From Bacteroidota bacterium (lineage in GTDB: Bacteria; Bacteroidota; Bacteroidia; Bacteroidales; Tenuifilaceae): a DNA stretch of 64,000 bases. The stretch's first letter is position 1. The number at the start of each line of letters is the position of its first letter. The notes beneath the pieces were generated by a model. It was not told the origin of the DNA. It made no database searches and saw only the letters and a list, made by a program, of their open reading frames with translations. Shown piece after piece: positions 1 through 10,646 of the stretch. The stretch covers positions 1 through 64,000 of the forward strand of contig JAKQKB010000171.1 of NCBI GenBank assembly GCA_029560875.1, given 5' to 3'. Both the position numbers and the translations under genes were made by a program.

Positions 1-100
1 TTGAGTGGTACGAATCAGAACCTTCCTCTAAAAACGAAAGAACTATGCGTTCTTTTTCTTTAATTGAAAATTTGTTTCTTGTTTTCTTTTTCATAAAAAA

Positions 101-132
101 CACCCCAAATGTTATGTCTAACTTTTGGGGTG
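101..132 (-). terminator. Rho-independent terminator of the 173-3406 oxidoreductase gene
   Basis: A 9-bp perfect stem (CACCCCAAA at 101-109 with TTTGGGGTG at 124-132) lies 41 bases beyond the stop codon of the minus-strand gene. Read on the minus strand it is followed by a T run, the complement of the A run at 95-100. It marks the end of that transcript. Bases 1-100 hold no gene that I recognise. Confidence 0.75.
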
Positions 133-172
133 CAGTTCAATACCTTGGCTTCTTTTTGTATTATCTAATTGT

Positions 173-3100
173 CTATTTAAAGGCTTTCTCAGGAAGACCA
201 TCACCTTCAAGTCTTAAGCGCTTAAAGTACTCAGGAACTAGTTTGCCAGTTAGTTCGTCAACGTACATTTTAGCAAGCCCCATGCTAAGCATAAATCCTT
301 GTCCACGTAGGCCGGTGAATAGGCCGTGCTTAGTGTCGATAAACATTCGGGGTTCCACGTAGTAACCAGCCCAAACGGCTTGGAATCCAACAGAACTTAG
401 TTGAGGAATCCAGCCAGAGAATACCTCGGAGGCTATTTCGATAAAATCCTGAGAGTTATATTTTAGGTTCTTATCAGCCTCGCGTGGGTCAACCGCTGGC
501 GATGCGCAGCCAATAATTTGACCAGTTTCGGCTAATTGTTGTCCGTAAACAGCCACAAAACCCTTATAGTTTCTACGGTCGATAAGCATTCCTAGCGGAT
601 CGCCGTTAACTCCTAACCAAGGTAAGCGACGGGTAATGAATGCTTGGTGTTTTACAGGGTAAATTCCTGTGTAAATTCCAAGTTGGCGGGTAAACTTTTC
701 TCCTGTTGGTCCGAGTGCGTTAACAAAATTATCGGCATGATACTCAACGTAGCTCTTGTCGTGGTCGCGAACCAAGGCTACAAAACCATTGCCATTCTTG
801 TGAATGCTAATTAACTCGCAATCCTCCTTAATAACACCACCTTTCTCGATTCCAATTTTGCGAAGCAAATCAATTGTTTTACCAGGAGTTGCTTGCCAGC
901 ATCCTTTGGTAATTAACGCTGCGTTGTAGGTGGATAGCTTAGGATTCATAAAGGGAGAGATTTCCTTCTGGAAATCCTTTGGATCAATCATATAAGCTTT
1001 GCTCCATGCCATTGAAGCCTCAAGGGCCTTTCTGGTATTCTCGTCGTGGGCAAAGTTTACATAGTTGATTGGTCTGTAATCAATATTTGATACTGTATGA
1101 AGTTCCTGGAATAGCTTATGGTTCATCTCTGCAATCTCTGCAATCTCTGGTAGCGAGAAAGCTGTACGACCACCGGCAATGTTACGCCAACTAGCACCAC
1201 GTCCGTAGTTTAGCAAAACTGGTTTTAAACCAGCCTCGGCCATATAGCGGAAAAGTGAGCTACCAGCCATACCTCCACCAGCAATAAGCACAGGAATTTT
1301 TTCGACTCTTGCTTTTTTACCATTTACTCCGGTGATGTAAGTTTCTGGAACATCCTTGGGGTAAAGTTCGCCCATGGAAACTTGGTTGCTAAGCGGTCCG
1401 CGTGGAGTGGCATCGCCTACAATTTGAATTCCCTTTGGAGCGAGCGTGGTTTTTAAACGCTTAATACAGCGTTTACCGCGACAAGCACCCATGCCTAGAC
1501 GAGTAGTATGTTTAATTTCATCGGCGGAAATAAACTTCCGATCGCCAATAACCTCCATAATTTCATCGAGGCTAACATCGTCGCAGTGGCAAACGTAGAT
1601 TTTTTCCTCTGGCTTGTACGATGTTTTCTTAATCTCAAGTGGTTTTGGGAAGTTTTCCTTAACAATAAAACCACGAGCATTTAGTAAATCATCTCCGTGA
1701 AGATTTGCCGCTTTAACACGTGCAACATTGGTTTTATTTGGTTTGCGAAGAATTTTCTCAATTACACCTTCGCCAATTTTTTTACCATTATTATCAACTA
1801 GGAACACCTCTGCGCCTTCCTGTGCCTCGTACTCAATGGGTAGGAACAACCAATCCTTAGCGTAGCTGTAGCCAAATATTGCCAAACCTGGACATTGGTA
1901 AACGCAATCCATACAGCCTATACACTTGTTGAAATCGATTTGGGGTACAGTGCTGGTTGAGTTCTTGGTAATTGCTCCGTGAGGACATGCAAAGGTACAG
2001 GGGTTACAAGCAAAGCCGTACAAGCAATCAATCTGCACGAAAGGTTTTGCTTTACGACGCTCTTCGGTTGGTAGGTATGGTTGTTCAATTATTCTTATAG
2101 GATGTTGCTGACTATCGATATACTCCTTGCTGATGTTGAGGTAGGTGTCGTACTTGAAACGAGCGCCAATCTCGTGTAGAATTTCGTAAGCAACCTGTTT
2201 TCCACGAAGCACTGCGCTTGTTCCTTCGCCAATCTTAATGGCATCGCCAGCACCGTAGCAGTTGCGTCCAAAAATCTCGTACCCCTTAATTAACAGTTGG
2301 TCATCGGGAACAAGTCCTGTACAGATGTTTATAGCGTCGATTCCCTCAATAATTTGCTCAGTTCCGGGAATTGCCTTGAAATCTTTTGAGTCGGCAATAA
2401 TTGCCCCAACAATACCTGTGCGGGTTTCGTTTGGTAAAGCCTTAACTAAAATTTTGCTAAGCATTACAGGAATACCAAGGCGGCGAACACGGTTGGCCTG
2501 AACAGGGAATCCTCCCTCGTGAGGCATCGCTTCAATAATAGCCTTAACGTTAGCGCCAGCTTGCATTAGCTGGTAGCTGGTTAGGTAGCCAATGTTTCCT
2601 GCACCAACCGTAAGAACGTTTTTGCCAAGTAGCGTAAACTCTTGGTTCATCATCTTTTGAACTACCGCCGCGGTGTAAACTCCTGGTAGGTCGTCGTTCT
2701 CGAAGGTAGGCATAAAAGGCACGGCACCAGTGGCAATTACCATATGGTCGGCCTCCACAAAGTAAATTTCCTCCGTAATGATGTTTTTAACGGCAATACG
2801 TTTGTTTTCTAAAACATCCCAAACGGTGCTATCTAGGAAAATTCCCTCATGGTTATCGCCAGCAAGCGTTTTTGCGATATCGAAACCACGCATTCCTCCA
2901 AATTTCTTCTCTTTTTCGAAGAAGAAGAACTGGTGTGTTTGCATGTTAAACTGTCCGCCAATGGTGGCATTATTGTCAATTACAATGTTTTCCACACCAT
3001 GTTGTAGAAGAACCTCACGTGCTGCTAAACCTGCAGGCCCAGCACCAATAATAGCCACGGTGGTTTTGTAAACCTTGGTACTATGTTGCTTGTTGGCTGG

Positions 3101-3406
3101 TTTAACATCGGGAGTGTGCTCCTGTGGAATTTCGCAAACCTCCTTAACTCCATCAACAGGAGTTATACAAATACGCTTTATTTGTCCATCCACAAGCATT
3201 TCGCAGGCACCGCACTTGCCAATACCACACTCGAGGCTTCGCTCGCGATGCTCAATACTGTGACTGTGAACTGGGAAGCCAGCTTGGTGTAAGGCTGCGG
3301 CAATAGTAAAACCTTTTTCGCCCTTCACCTGTTTCCCTCCAAATAGAAATGTAACATTTTCCACCTTGGGTACTTCAAGAATGGGGTGTTTCTCAATTTT
3401 ATGCAT
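173..3406 (-). CDS. Multidomain FAD/Fe-S amino acid dehydrogenase-type oxidoreductase
   Basis: A 1077-residue fusion of modules that are separate subunits in the HcnABC, opine and hydroxyproline dehydrogenases. In order: a plant-type 2Fe-2S domain with Cys60, Cys65, Cys68 and Cys80; an FAD/NAD(P) disulfide-reductase-like domain with the dinucleotide motif GAGPAG at 121-126; two 4Fe-4S cysteine clusters near residues 455-510; a BFD-like 2Fe-2S domain (CHCD near 603, later CRGKRC); and a DAO-type FAD domain from about residue 705 (AGGGMAG). The family oxidises amino or imino acids and passes electrons through flavins and iron-sulfur centres. The substrate cannot be told from sequence; proline, hydroxyproline, sarcosine or an opine are all possible. 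There is no signal peptide, so it is presumably cytoplasmic. It appears monocistronic, with its own terminator at 101-132. Confidence 0.85.
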   Translation of the reverse strand: MHKIEKHPILEVPKVENVTFLFGGKQVKGEKGFTIAAALHQAGFPVHSHSIEHRERSLECGIGKCGACEMLVDGQIKRICITPVDGVKEVCEIPQEHTPDVKPANKQHSTKVYKTTVAIIGAGPAGLAAREVLLQHGVENIVIDNNATIGGQFNMQTHQFFFFEKEKKFGGMRGFDIAKTLAGDNHEGIFLDSTVWDVLENKRIAVKNIITEEIYFVEADHMVIATGAVPFMPTFENDDLPGVYTAAVVQKMMNQEFTLLGKNVLTVGAGNIGYLTSYQLMQAGANVKAIIEAMPHEGGFPVQANRVRRLGIPVMLSKILVKALPNETRTGIVGAIIADSKDFKAIPGTEQIIEGIDAINICTGLVPDDQLLIKGYEIFGRNCYGAGDAIKIGEGTSAVLRGKQVAYEILHEIGARFKYDTYLNISKEYIDSQQHPIRIIEQPYLPTEERRKAKPFVQIDCLYGFACNPCTFACPHGAITKNSTSTVPQIDFNKCIGCMDCVYQCPGLAIFGYSYAKDWLFLPIEYEAQEGAEVFLVDNNGKKIGEGVIEKILRKPNKTNVARVKAANLHGDDLLNARGFIVKENFPKPLEIKKTSYKPEEKIYVCHCDDVSLDEIMEVIGDRKFISADEIKHTTRLGMGACRGKRCIKRLKTTLAPKGIQIVGDATPRGPLSNQVSMGELYPKDVPETYITGVNGKKARVEKIPVLIAGGGMAGSSLFRYMAEAGLKPVLLNYGRGASWRNIAGGRTAFSLPEIAEIAEMNHKLFQELHTVSNIDYRPINYVNFAHDENTRKALEASMAWSKAYMIDPKDFQKEISPFMNPKLSTYNAALITKGCWQATPGKTIDLLRKIGIEKGGVIKEDCELISIHKNGNGFVALVRDHDKSYVEYHADNFVNALGPTGEKFTRQLGIYTGIYPVKHQAFITRRLPWLGVNGDPLGMLIDRRNYKGFVAVYGQQLAETGQIIGCASPAVDPREADKNLKYNSQDFIEIASEVFSGWIPQLSSVGFQAVWAGYYVEPRMFIDTKHGLFTGLRGQGFMLSMGLAKMYVDELTGKLVPEYFKRLRLEGDGLPEKAFK

Positions 3407-3549
3407 AGCAAAATATTTTAATGAAGAATTCGAATAATAACTGTGAGTAAAATTTAATTTACGAAGTTCGAATGTATAAACCTTTCAAGTTCAAATTAAT
3501 GATTATTGTCAGAATTGTTTATTTTGAAAGAATCTAAGTTGTGAAAAAT

Positions 3550-3583
3550 AAAACGGAGTATTTCTTATGAAATACTCCGTTTT
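3550..3583 (-). terminator. Terminator after the giant CARDB-like surface protein gene
   Basis: A 15-bp perfect inverted repeat (3550-3564 with 3569-3583, loop TTAT) lies 20 bases beyond the stop codon at 3603. It is flanked by A and T runs on both sides, so it could stop transcription in either direction. Its natural job is ending the minus-strand gene that finishes at 3603. Confidence 0.85.
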
Positions 3584-3602
3584 TGATACAATACAAAGGA
3601 GT

Positions 3603-6600
3603 TTAGCTATTTGTCACAATTATTTTAAATACTGCACTTCCCTTCTCATTGCTAACTTTTATTAAGTAAATTCCTGGTGTTAAGTCTTCCATACCTATTG
3701 TATCGGAGATACTGTTCGAAGGCAATGTTTTTTGTTTATGAACTAGCATTCCTTGAGGATTCATAACCTCAATAGTGTAAATGTACGCTTTCTCTGATTC
3801 TATCAATATGTTTAACTTATCCTTAACTGGATTAGGGAATAGTTTAATGGTAGCATCAATATCTGAGATGATTTCAGTGTTTACAGGCCACCAAACTACA
3901 ACTGTATCGGAAGTGCTACAGTTGTTTGCATCGGTTACCCTTAGCCAGTATTTTCCATGTTGATTAATAGTTATGTTTGGACTTGTCGCACCTGTGCTCC
4001 AATTGTAGGTAGGATAGTTCACACCTGAATTAAGGTTATATCCATTTATATTGCTTGCGCTTACCCTTATTGTATCGGAAGCGAAACTGAATACTGGCAA
4101 TGGGTGGATTGTAACATTGTAATCTGTAGAGTCGCCTTTTTCTCCATTAATTATGGTGTAACAGGTAAATGTGAAATTACCTGAACTCAAGTTAACTCCA
4201 TTAGCAAAGGTGTACTCTAAGGTGTTATTCTGTGCAAAGTTTGATTTGAAAGTATATTCATCTGTAACAAATGCACTTGAACCAATACGGTAGCGTAAGT
4301 TTATTTTTTCACCATCTATAAAGGTTTTTGTTCCCCTATTTTTAATTTCAAACGTAATAGGAGTAGGTGTGCTCTGGTAACATCCGGTAACTGGAGAAAC
4401 TAGGTTCGAAACAATTATATCCGATGTTTCAAGGAAGGTGATATTAACTTCGTCATATCCTTCACAACCATTAGCGTCGGTAACTGTTACGTAGTAGAAT
4501 CCAGAAGTAACAACAGTGTAGGTTTGATCTGTTGAGTTATTTTGCCATTTATATGAAGTAAAGCCTGCACCTGCATCTAAAACCTCGGGTGCTGTTATTG
4601 ACCTATCTGCGCCTAAATCGACATTTAACTTTGGTTGAACGGTTATGCTTACAGGAGTAGAGTTAGAGCAGCCATTCCCATCGGTATAAGTATAGGTTAA
4701 GGAATGAGTTCCAGCCCCAGCTGCTGATGCTGTGAAAGTGTTACTAGTTACTCCGCTACCACTATAATCTCCACCGGAAGGATTTCCCCCTGTTAAATTG
4801 AATGCAGGCTCACTAAAACACACATCATCAAGTGGAGCGTGAGTAACAGTTGGTAATGAGTTCACGTGTATTGTAACTGCACCTGTATTTGAGCAACCAT
4901 AACCATCGGTTACCTGAACCGAATATGTACCAGCAGAGTTTACATTTATTGTTTGGGTTGTGGCAGAAGTACTCCATAGATAAGTAGCTCCTAGGTTTCC
5001 GGCATCAAGGGTTAGTGACGAACCCGAGCATACTCCTCTATCTGGACCTATATCAACAGTAGGGATACCTAGAGTGATAACCGTTTTTGTTGCAGTGTTA
5101 TTGAACGGATTTAGGTCGCCAGAGTAGGTAGTGTAACTTTTAATGATATAGGTTCCAACTCCACTCATATCGGAAGTTTTTGTGAAAGTATGTGTCAATT
5201 TCTGTCCAGGGAAGAATTTTTGTGTAAGTGTGATTCCTTGGGTTTGTTGCAGAACATCGTTTATTTCGTAGGAGACATTAATTGTTTGTCCTATAAAAAT
5301 GGTATCGGTTCCAACATTCTCAATCTCAACCTGTACTTGTTGTGTGCTACTTAAAATACAAGCCGATGAAGGTGATATTATTGACGATACTCTTAAGTCG
5401 GGTTTAAGTGCGGTTATAGTAACAGTATCTCTGTCGAAACACCCATTCGGTGCAGTTGTAGTAACCCAATAATTTCCTGTGTTTTCAACAATAAAGAAAC
5501 GGTTGGTACTGTTGTCTTGCCATAAGTAGTTATAGCCAGTTCCTTCGCCTCCATCAAGAGTAATGTTTTCGGTTCTAATGACCCTATCCGCACCAAGGTT
5601 AACAATAGGCGATGCTTTAATATCAAAAGTAACCATTATGGTATCGTCGGTAGAGTTGATATCTTCATTGTATTTACCATAGGCCTCGATGTATCTGGTT
5701 TTGGGCGTTGAAAGGTCAAGTTGCTCGCTGAATGTGTATAGCATGAATTGACCAGGTTTTAGAGCAGAGGTTAATGTGTGAGTTTTTTCTGCAAAGAACT
5801 CATCGTCAATTGCATAGCCAAATACTACTTGCTGGCCAACTTTTAGCGTATCGTTACCAATATTGCTGTAACGCAATGTTACTGATTGCAGCGCAGGAGT
5901 GCTACACGATGTAACAGGATTTATTATTTGGTTGATAGTATAATTATGCTTTAGGAATGTTACCACAACAGAGTCTTGGCTTGAGCACATTCCATTTTCA
6001 ACCACTGTTACCTTGTATTTATTAGTTTGGTTTACAGTTATCTGTTGAGTTGTTTCTCCAGTTGACCAACTGTAGCTATCCCGTCCAGAACCTGCATCAA
6101 TCGTGTAGTATGAGTTTCGAGTAAATACTGAATCGGGCAAACTAATTGCAGGATACCCAAAAACATTAACGGTATGCCTTATACTATCGTTGCTCGATTT
6201 TGAGTCCGAAGGAAAAGTTGCCACAAAATCGAAGTTATAAGTACCAACTGCCGATATATTTACTCCTGTTCCAAATACAACATTACGGGTAGCATTTGGC
6301 AATAAATCTGCACTTAGAGTTAATACTGGCGATTCTTTCAATATTGAATTTAGGTAGTACTTAAGTTGAATATTTGTTCCTGATGGAATTGTGTTTGTAC
6401 CAGCATTTTTAATTTTTATTTGTGGATAAACTGTACCACTAATTTCACATGCGGTAACTGGGTTAATAATTTCGCTTACTGAAACATCCGCAAAACTTAA
6501 ATCAACATAAATTGAGTCCGTAGCAGGGCAGGAGTGGGTATCGAATACTGTTGCTTTTGCCCAGCCCGTATTCGCCATAGTGTAAGTTTGGTTTGTGCTA

Positions 6601-9600
6601 TTATCGTTCAACCATAAGTATGCATCCCATCCCGCACCAGCATCAACAATATAGGTTGGATTTAAAACAGTAACACTATCCTTTGGAAGCCCCATGGCGG
6701 TTTTTAGGTCAAAAGCGGGATAGCCCCAAACGTCAATAGTTTTTGAGGTAGTGTCGTTAGTTGTTAATTCATCCAAGCTAACTTTAGCCCAAGCCTTAAG
6801 GTTGTATGTGCCAACGGTCTGTAGATTTAACGTTTTATTGAAGGTGAATAGTAAGGAATCATTGGGGAGTAGATTTCTGTCCATTGTCCAGGTTGAGTCC
6901 TTTCTCGGATTACCATTAAATATGTAGCTTATATCAATGGTTGAGCCAGTTTCCAGTGTATCAGTTCCGAAATTTTTAATGTAAACTTCAAATGGAGTTT
7001 GGTCTGATAGTTCACAGGAACTAATTGGACTGCTAAATGATAAAACACCAACGTCACGAATAAGTCTATGTACAGTTACCGTATCGATGCTTGTACAAGG
7101 AATTGTGTTTGTTACTTTAACAACGTATGTGCCTCCATTTGGATCTGTAACAGCTAGGCTTGGCGAAATTGCTATCACTGTTACAAAATCAGGCGCTTTA
7201 AACCATTGGTAAGTTAAAGTTCCCGTGCTTGTAGCATCAAGAATTACTGATGTTGGATTAAGGGTGTATATATCATCTCCTAAATTCACATCAGGTTTTT
7301 GAACTATTACCGTTTTTGTTTTAATATCATTATCGGTTGCTGAGTAGAAGAGTGGATCAGTTTCTATAGTAGTTTTTGCCTCAATATCATACTGCCCGCT
7401 TAAAGAAAAATCAAATTTTTTGGTTATTGGGTGGCTAATGCTTCCACCTGCAGCTAAGTTCGATGAAAGAATAATTTTGTCGGTTTGACTGTCGGTGAAC
7501 TCTGGGTGAACAACATCAACCTGAACAGAAATAGAGTCGCCTGCAAGCATATCTCTCACACCAAAGTTTTTAATCTGAAGATTAATGGTTTCTTGGTTGC
7601 TGAGATTACAAGTTGTTGAAGGACTTGTAATGGCATTTACGCCAACATCATGTGGTGCATTATAAAGTTTAATGTTGTCAAGTCCAATTCCTCCAAAATT
7701 GTTGTTGGCTTTATCGGCTTTGAATGCTACACGGAATATAACATTGTTTTTATTGGCTAAGGTTGCTGGCAATAGATGTTTTGATCCTTTCCATTGAGTA
7801 TCAACTCCAGTCCATCCATCTTTGCCTATTGCCGCAACGGTACTATCGGTGTACCAGTTCCAGTAGTCATCGTGCGAATCGGTATTCTCAACGTAACTCC
7901 AAGTACTGCCATTGTTAAGAGAGTACTGTAATGTTGCCCCGTCAACCTCAACTTCAGTGTGATTAAATACAGAGAGATCAAAAACTGGCATATTTATTCC
8001 TGTTAAGTCGAAGCATGGACTTTGAAGGTATGCAAAGTTGTTTGTGAAAACTTTACCCGTTAGAACCATATCGTCAAAGTTCATACCCTCGGCTACAACT
8101 CCATCGGAGTTAGAAATTATTACAAAACGGAATTTAATGCTACCTCCATTAGCTAAACTATCCGGAACAATTACCGTTTGTTCGTACCAAATATCGTCGG
8201 TTATTGCGGCTCCAGCATTTGTCCATATTGTTTTCCAGTTGGTTCCATTGCTGCTTGCCTGAATTTTTGCAGTATCGCCAGCGGCCACTTTATGCCATCT
8301 GTAGTAAATAAGCTTTAGGTTGGTATAGTTTGCAACATTAAAGAATGGCGAAATGGCATCCACTGTTGTTGCATTCTCGTACATTCCCTTGCGAGAGCCT
8401 AAGCGGGTTAAGTCCGTTCCAAGGCATTTCATCCCGCTGTATGTAAAGTAAGGAATTGTATCAGAATTAAACATTGGTGTTGCAATTTGGAATTCACCAT
8501 TTAATGTCCATCCAATTGTACTTTCAAAGTCCTCGGTAACAATTGTATCAATAGCACCTATTAGTACATCGCCGTAATTTTGAGTAAGGCTAGTTATCCA
8601 TGATTTTGAGCCTCCGTTAATTGAGGCTTTACCAGAGGTGCCCCACTGCCAAAGCGATGTGCCGAATGCTCTCCAGTAGCCATCGTTACTTTCAAAATTC
8701 TCGGTGTAAGGCGCTGAGTATGTTGGAACAATATAAATTTGATTGAAGATGCCATCGTTCGATACATCCTCGTCGCCGGTTAATCTTGTTCGCGCTCTAA
8801 AATTTTTAATTCCGGGTGATGTTAAGTTTACCTTGGTGGTGAATTTGAATTCAATAGTATCGCCAGCAGGTATACTTTGGTTAACGTAATTGGTTGTCCA
8901 TGTTGTGCCATTGTTAAAGGAATATTGAACCGGGAAATTTGATGGCGATGCATCCGCTCCTAGGTTAGCAATTCTAACAATAACACTATCTGTTGCAGAG
9001 TGGCCACATCCTGAAAGGGGATAAACCAATGAAACAACGCCAACATCCTTGGTAATATAGTCGCCAGTAACAATGAAATCGTCAATGTTCCATCCAGAGT
9101 ATGTTGTTCCAACATCGGTAGGGCCAAGTACAAACCGAAATTTAAGGTTGTTAGAGCGAGAAACCGTACTAGGAATATCGTGTGATGTTTTGGTCCAAAG
9201 TTGATCTGTAAAATAATTATTGTTAAACCATACATTATTCCAGGTAGTTCCATTATTTTTGCTTGCGTCAACAAAGGCCTTGTCCCAAACCTCAATGTTT
9301 AAGTGACGCCTATAAGTTACCTTTAGATCTTTATAGAACAAGGCGTTTACTGAAGGAGATATGGCTTTGTATGCCTGACTTTCGGTAATGCTATTCTCAT
9401 AGTCTCCTTCTGTACTACCCAATCCATTTAGGTCGGTCCCCAATACTTTACTTCCGCTATAAGCAGTGGTTGGATCGGGATATCCAATTAGTAATCCTCC
9501 TTTACCTTTAGGCGAGTCAACTTCGAATTCGCCAGACAAAGTCCAGCCGTGAGTACCATCAAAGTTTTGGCCGTATATAGTTTCATAAATAACCCTTTCG

Positions 9601-10646
9601 CCAATTGGCGATTCATTTACTTTGGGGTAAAGCGAATCGCCAACCTGAATACCACCAAGTTCAATCATTGCATCAAGCAAGTTGCCGTGCATCGCTGTAC
9701 TTTTTACATCATAAGTTAGCCATAGGTACGATTGACCGTTGGGCAGAACTAGGTTTAGATCGTTAAAATTAACATATCCATTACTGAAATTGCTATTTAC
9801 ACCAACGGGTGTACTAGTATTGAAAAAGGTTGTGGGGGTTTGGTATAATTTAACTCCATTAAGAGAAATGTCCTCGTCGTTGGTATTAAGCGATTTCATT
9901 GTAACCGAATTCAACTTTGCCTCACCTGTATTACCAAAAACTTTAAGTCCAATTCTAAGTATAGGCTCGTTCGATGATCCGCTAGGAATAAATGTGTAAT
10001 CGGCTTGTGTAACGGTTAATTCATTAACATATCGAGCTTGCTCGCCTTTATCTACAATGGAAACATCATCGATACATGTACCGTATCCCCAGTTAGTTTG
10101 CCCTTCAAAAGCAATGTAGTATGTAGCACTTTTGTTGGGAAGGTTAATTTTAAACTGAGTCCAATCCTCAATGGGGTCAAGGTATTCAGCCAGAAGAGTC
10201 CAACTGCCTGCAAATGATGTTTTATAGTAAACTCTCAATACATCCCAGTTAGTATTGCCCGCAAAAGTCCATGGCACTTGGCATAACCAAAAACTTAACT
10301 CGGGTAGAACTTTTTCACTTAGATCAATAGCCTTGGTTATTAACTTAGTTCTTTCGTTGTTGGTGCTCTGTTTAAAGAAAATAGCATTGTATGTTCCTGT
10401 ATGAGCAGAAGGGGGGTTTCTTGTGATGTCGGTTTGCCATGCAGGTATTGTCCAGTTGTTATCGTTGGGACTATGTCCACCCTTTCTATATCTCCAAGGT
10501 TCATTGCCATTAGCATATTCTTCACTCCAACCTGTTGGTTTGCTGCCTGTTTCAAAACCTTCAGTAAAAAAAGGTGGTTTTTGTGCATATAGTCCTAGGC
10601 TTAACATACACAGCATGGCTAACAATGCAATCTTAATATTTTTCAT
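3603..10646 (-). CDS. Giant T9SS type A surface protein with CARDB-like repeats
   Basis: 2347 residues. The signal peptide (MKNIKIALLAMLCMLSLGLYAQ region) is followed by jelly-roll/choice-of-anchor-J modules (FFTEGFETG, later NFDGTHGW and TEDFESTIGW blocks). About seven CARDB-like repeats follow, each opening with a variant of DVGV..I.SP...C and separated by Ig-like segments of the type LGADR..LDAG. The C-terminus is a type A sorting domain (LFPNPVKDKL, then GIYLIKVSNEKG). The family is exported through the T9SS and anchored to the cell surface; such arrays usually serve as stalks or adhesins. No catalytic domain is visible. It diverges from the PKD adhesin gene and ends at a strong terminator. 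Ligand and exact role are unknown. Confidence 0.85.
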   Translation of the reverse strand: MKNIKIALLAMLCMLSLGLYAQKPPFFTEGFETGSKPTGWSEEYANGNEPWRYRKGGHSPNDNNWTIPAWQTDITRNPPSAHTGTYNAIFFKQSTNNERTKLITKAIDLSEKVLPELSFWLCQVPWTFAGNTNWDVLRVYYKTSFAGSWTLLAEYLDPIEDWTQFKINLPNKSATYYIAFEGQTNWGYGTCIDDVSIVDKGEQARYVNELTVTQADYTFIPSGSSNEPILRIGLKVFGNTGEAKLNSVTMKSLNTNDEDISLNGVKLYQTPTTFFNTSTPVGVNSNFSNGYVNFNDLNLVLPNGQSYLWLTYDVKSTAMHGNLLDAMIELGGIQVGDSLYPKVNESPIGERVIYETIYGQNFDGTHGWTLSGEFEVDSPKGKGGLLIGYPDPTTAYSGSKVLGTDLNGLGSTEGDYENSITESQAYKAISPSVNALFYKDLKVTYRRHLNIEVWDKAFVDASKNNGTTWNNVWFNNNYFTDQLWTKTSHDIPSTVSRSNNLKFRFVLGPTDVGTTYSGWNIDDFIVTGDYITKDVGVVSLVYPLSGCGHSATDSVIVRIANLGADASPSNFPVQYSFNNGTTWTTNYVNQSIPAGDTIEFKFTTKVNLTSPGIKNFRARTRLTGDEDVSNDGIFNQIYIVPTYSAPYTENFESNDGYWRAFGTSLWQWGTSGKASINGGSKSWITSLTQNYGDVLIGAIDTIVTEDFESTIGWTLNGEFQIATPMFNSDTIPYFTYSGMKCLGTDLTRLGSRKGMYENATTVDAISPFFNVANYTNLKLIYYRWHKVAAGDTAKIQASSNGTNWKTIWTNAGAAITDDIWYEQTVIVPDSLANGGSIKFRFVIISNSDGVVAEGMNFDDMVLTGKVFTNNFAYLQSPCFDLTGINMPVFDLSVFNHTEVEVDGATLQYSLNNGSTWSYVENTDSHDDYWNWYTDSTVAAIGKDGWTGVDTQWKGSKHLLPATLANKNNVIFRVAFKADKANNNFGGIGLDNIKLYNAPHDVGVNAITSPSTTCNLSNQETINLQIKNFGVRDMLAGDSISVQVDVVHPEFTDSQTDKIILSSNLAAGGSISHPITKKFDFSLSGQYDIEAKTTIETDPLFYSATDNDIKTKTVIVQKPDVNLGDDIYTLNPTSVILDATSTGTLTYQWFKAPDFVTVIAISPSLAVTDPNGGTYVVKVTNTIPCTSIDTVTVHRLIRDVGVLSFSSPISSCELSDQTPFEVYIKNFGTDTLETGSTIDISYIFNGNPRKDSTWTMDRNLLPNDSLLFTFNKTLNLQTVGTYNLKAWAKVSLDELTTNDTTSKTIDVWGYPAFDLKTAMGLPKDSVTVLNPTYIVDAGAGWDAYLWLNDNSTNQTYTMANTGWAKATVFDTHSCPATDSIYVDLSFADVSVSEIINPVTACEISGTVYPQIKIKNAGTNTIPSGTNIQLKYYLNSILKESPVLTLSADLLPNATRNVVFGTGVNISAVGTYNFDFVATFPSDSKSSNDSIRHTVNVFGYPAISLPDSVFTRNSYYTIDAGSGRDSYSWSTGETTQQITVNQTNKYKVTVVENGMCSSQDSVVVTFLKHNYTINQIINPVTSCSTPALQSVTLRYSNIGNDTLKVGQQVVFGYAIDDEFFAEKTHTLTSALKPGQFMLYTFSEQLDLSTPKTRYIEAYGKYNEDINSTDDTIMVTFDIKASPIVNLGADRVIRTENITLDGGEGTGYNYLWQDNSTNRFFIVENTGNYWVTTTAPNGCFDRDTVTITALKPDLRVSSIISPSSACILSSTQQVQVEIENVGTDTIFIGQTINVSYEINDVLQQTQGITLTQKFFPGQKLTHTFTKTSDMSGVGTYIIKSYTTYSGDLNPFNNTATKTVITLGIPTVDIGPDRGVCSGSSLTLDAGNLGATYLWSTSATTQTINVNSAGTYSVQVTDGYGCSNTGAVTIHVNSLPTVTHAPLDDVCFSEPAFNLTGGNPSGGDYSGSGVTSNTFTASAAGAGTHSLTYTYTDGNGCSNSTPVSITVQPKLNVDLGADRSITAPEVLDAGAGFTSYKWQNNSTDQTYTVVTSGFYYVTVTDANGCEGYDEVNITFLETSDIIVSNLVSPVTGCYQSTPTPITFEIKNRGTKTFIDGEKINLRYRIGSSAFVTDEYTFKSNFAQNNTLEYTFANGVNLSSGNFTFTCYTIINGEKGDSTDYNVTIHPLPVFSFASDTIRVSASNINGYNLNSGVNYPTYNWSTGATSPNITINQHGKYWLRVTDANNCSTSDTVVVWWPVNTEIISDIDATIKLFPNPVKDKLNILIESEKAYIYTIEVMNPQGMLVHKQKTLPSNSISDTIGMEDLTPGIYLIKVSNEKGSAVFKIIVTNS

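Noticed and set aside
45..362. 105-codon open frame at the left edge on the plus strand
   Set aside because: It runs through a terminator hairpin and into the 3' end of the oxidoreductase gene in antisense; no domain seen.
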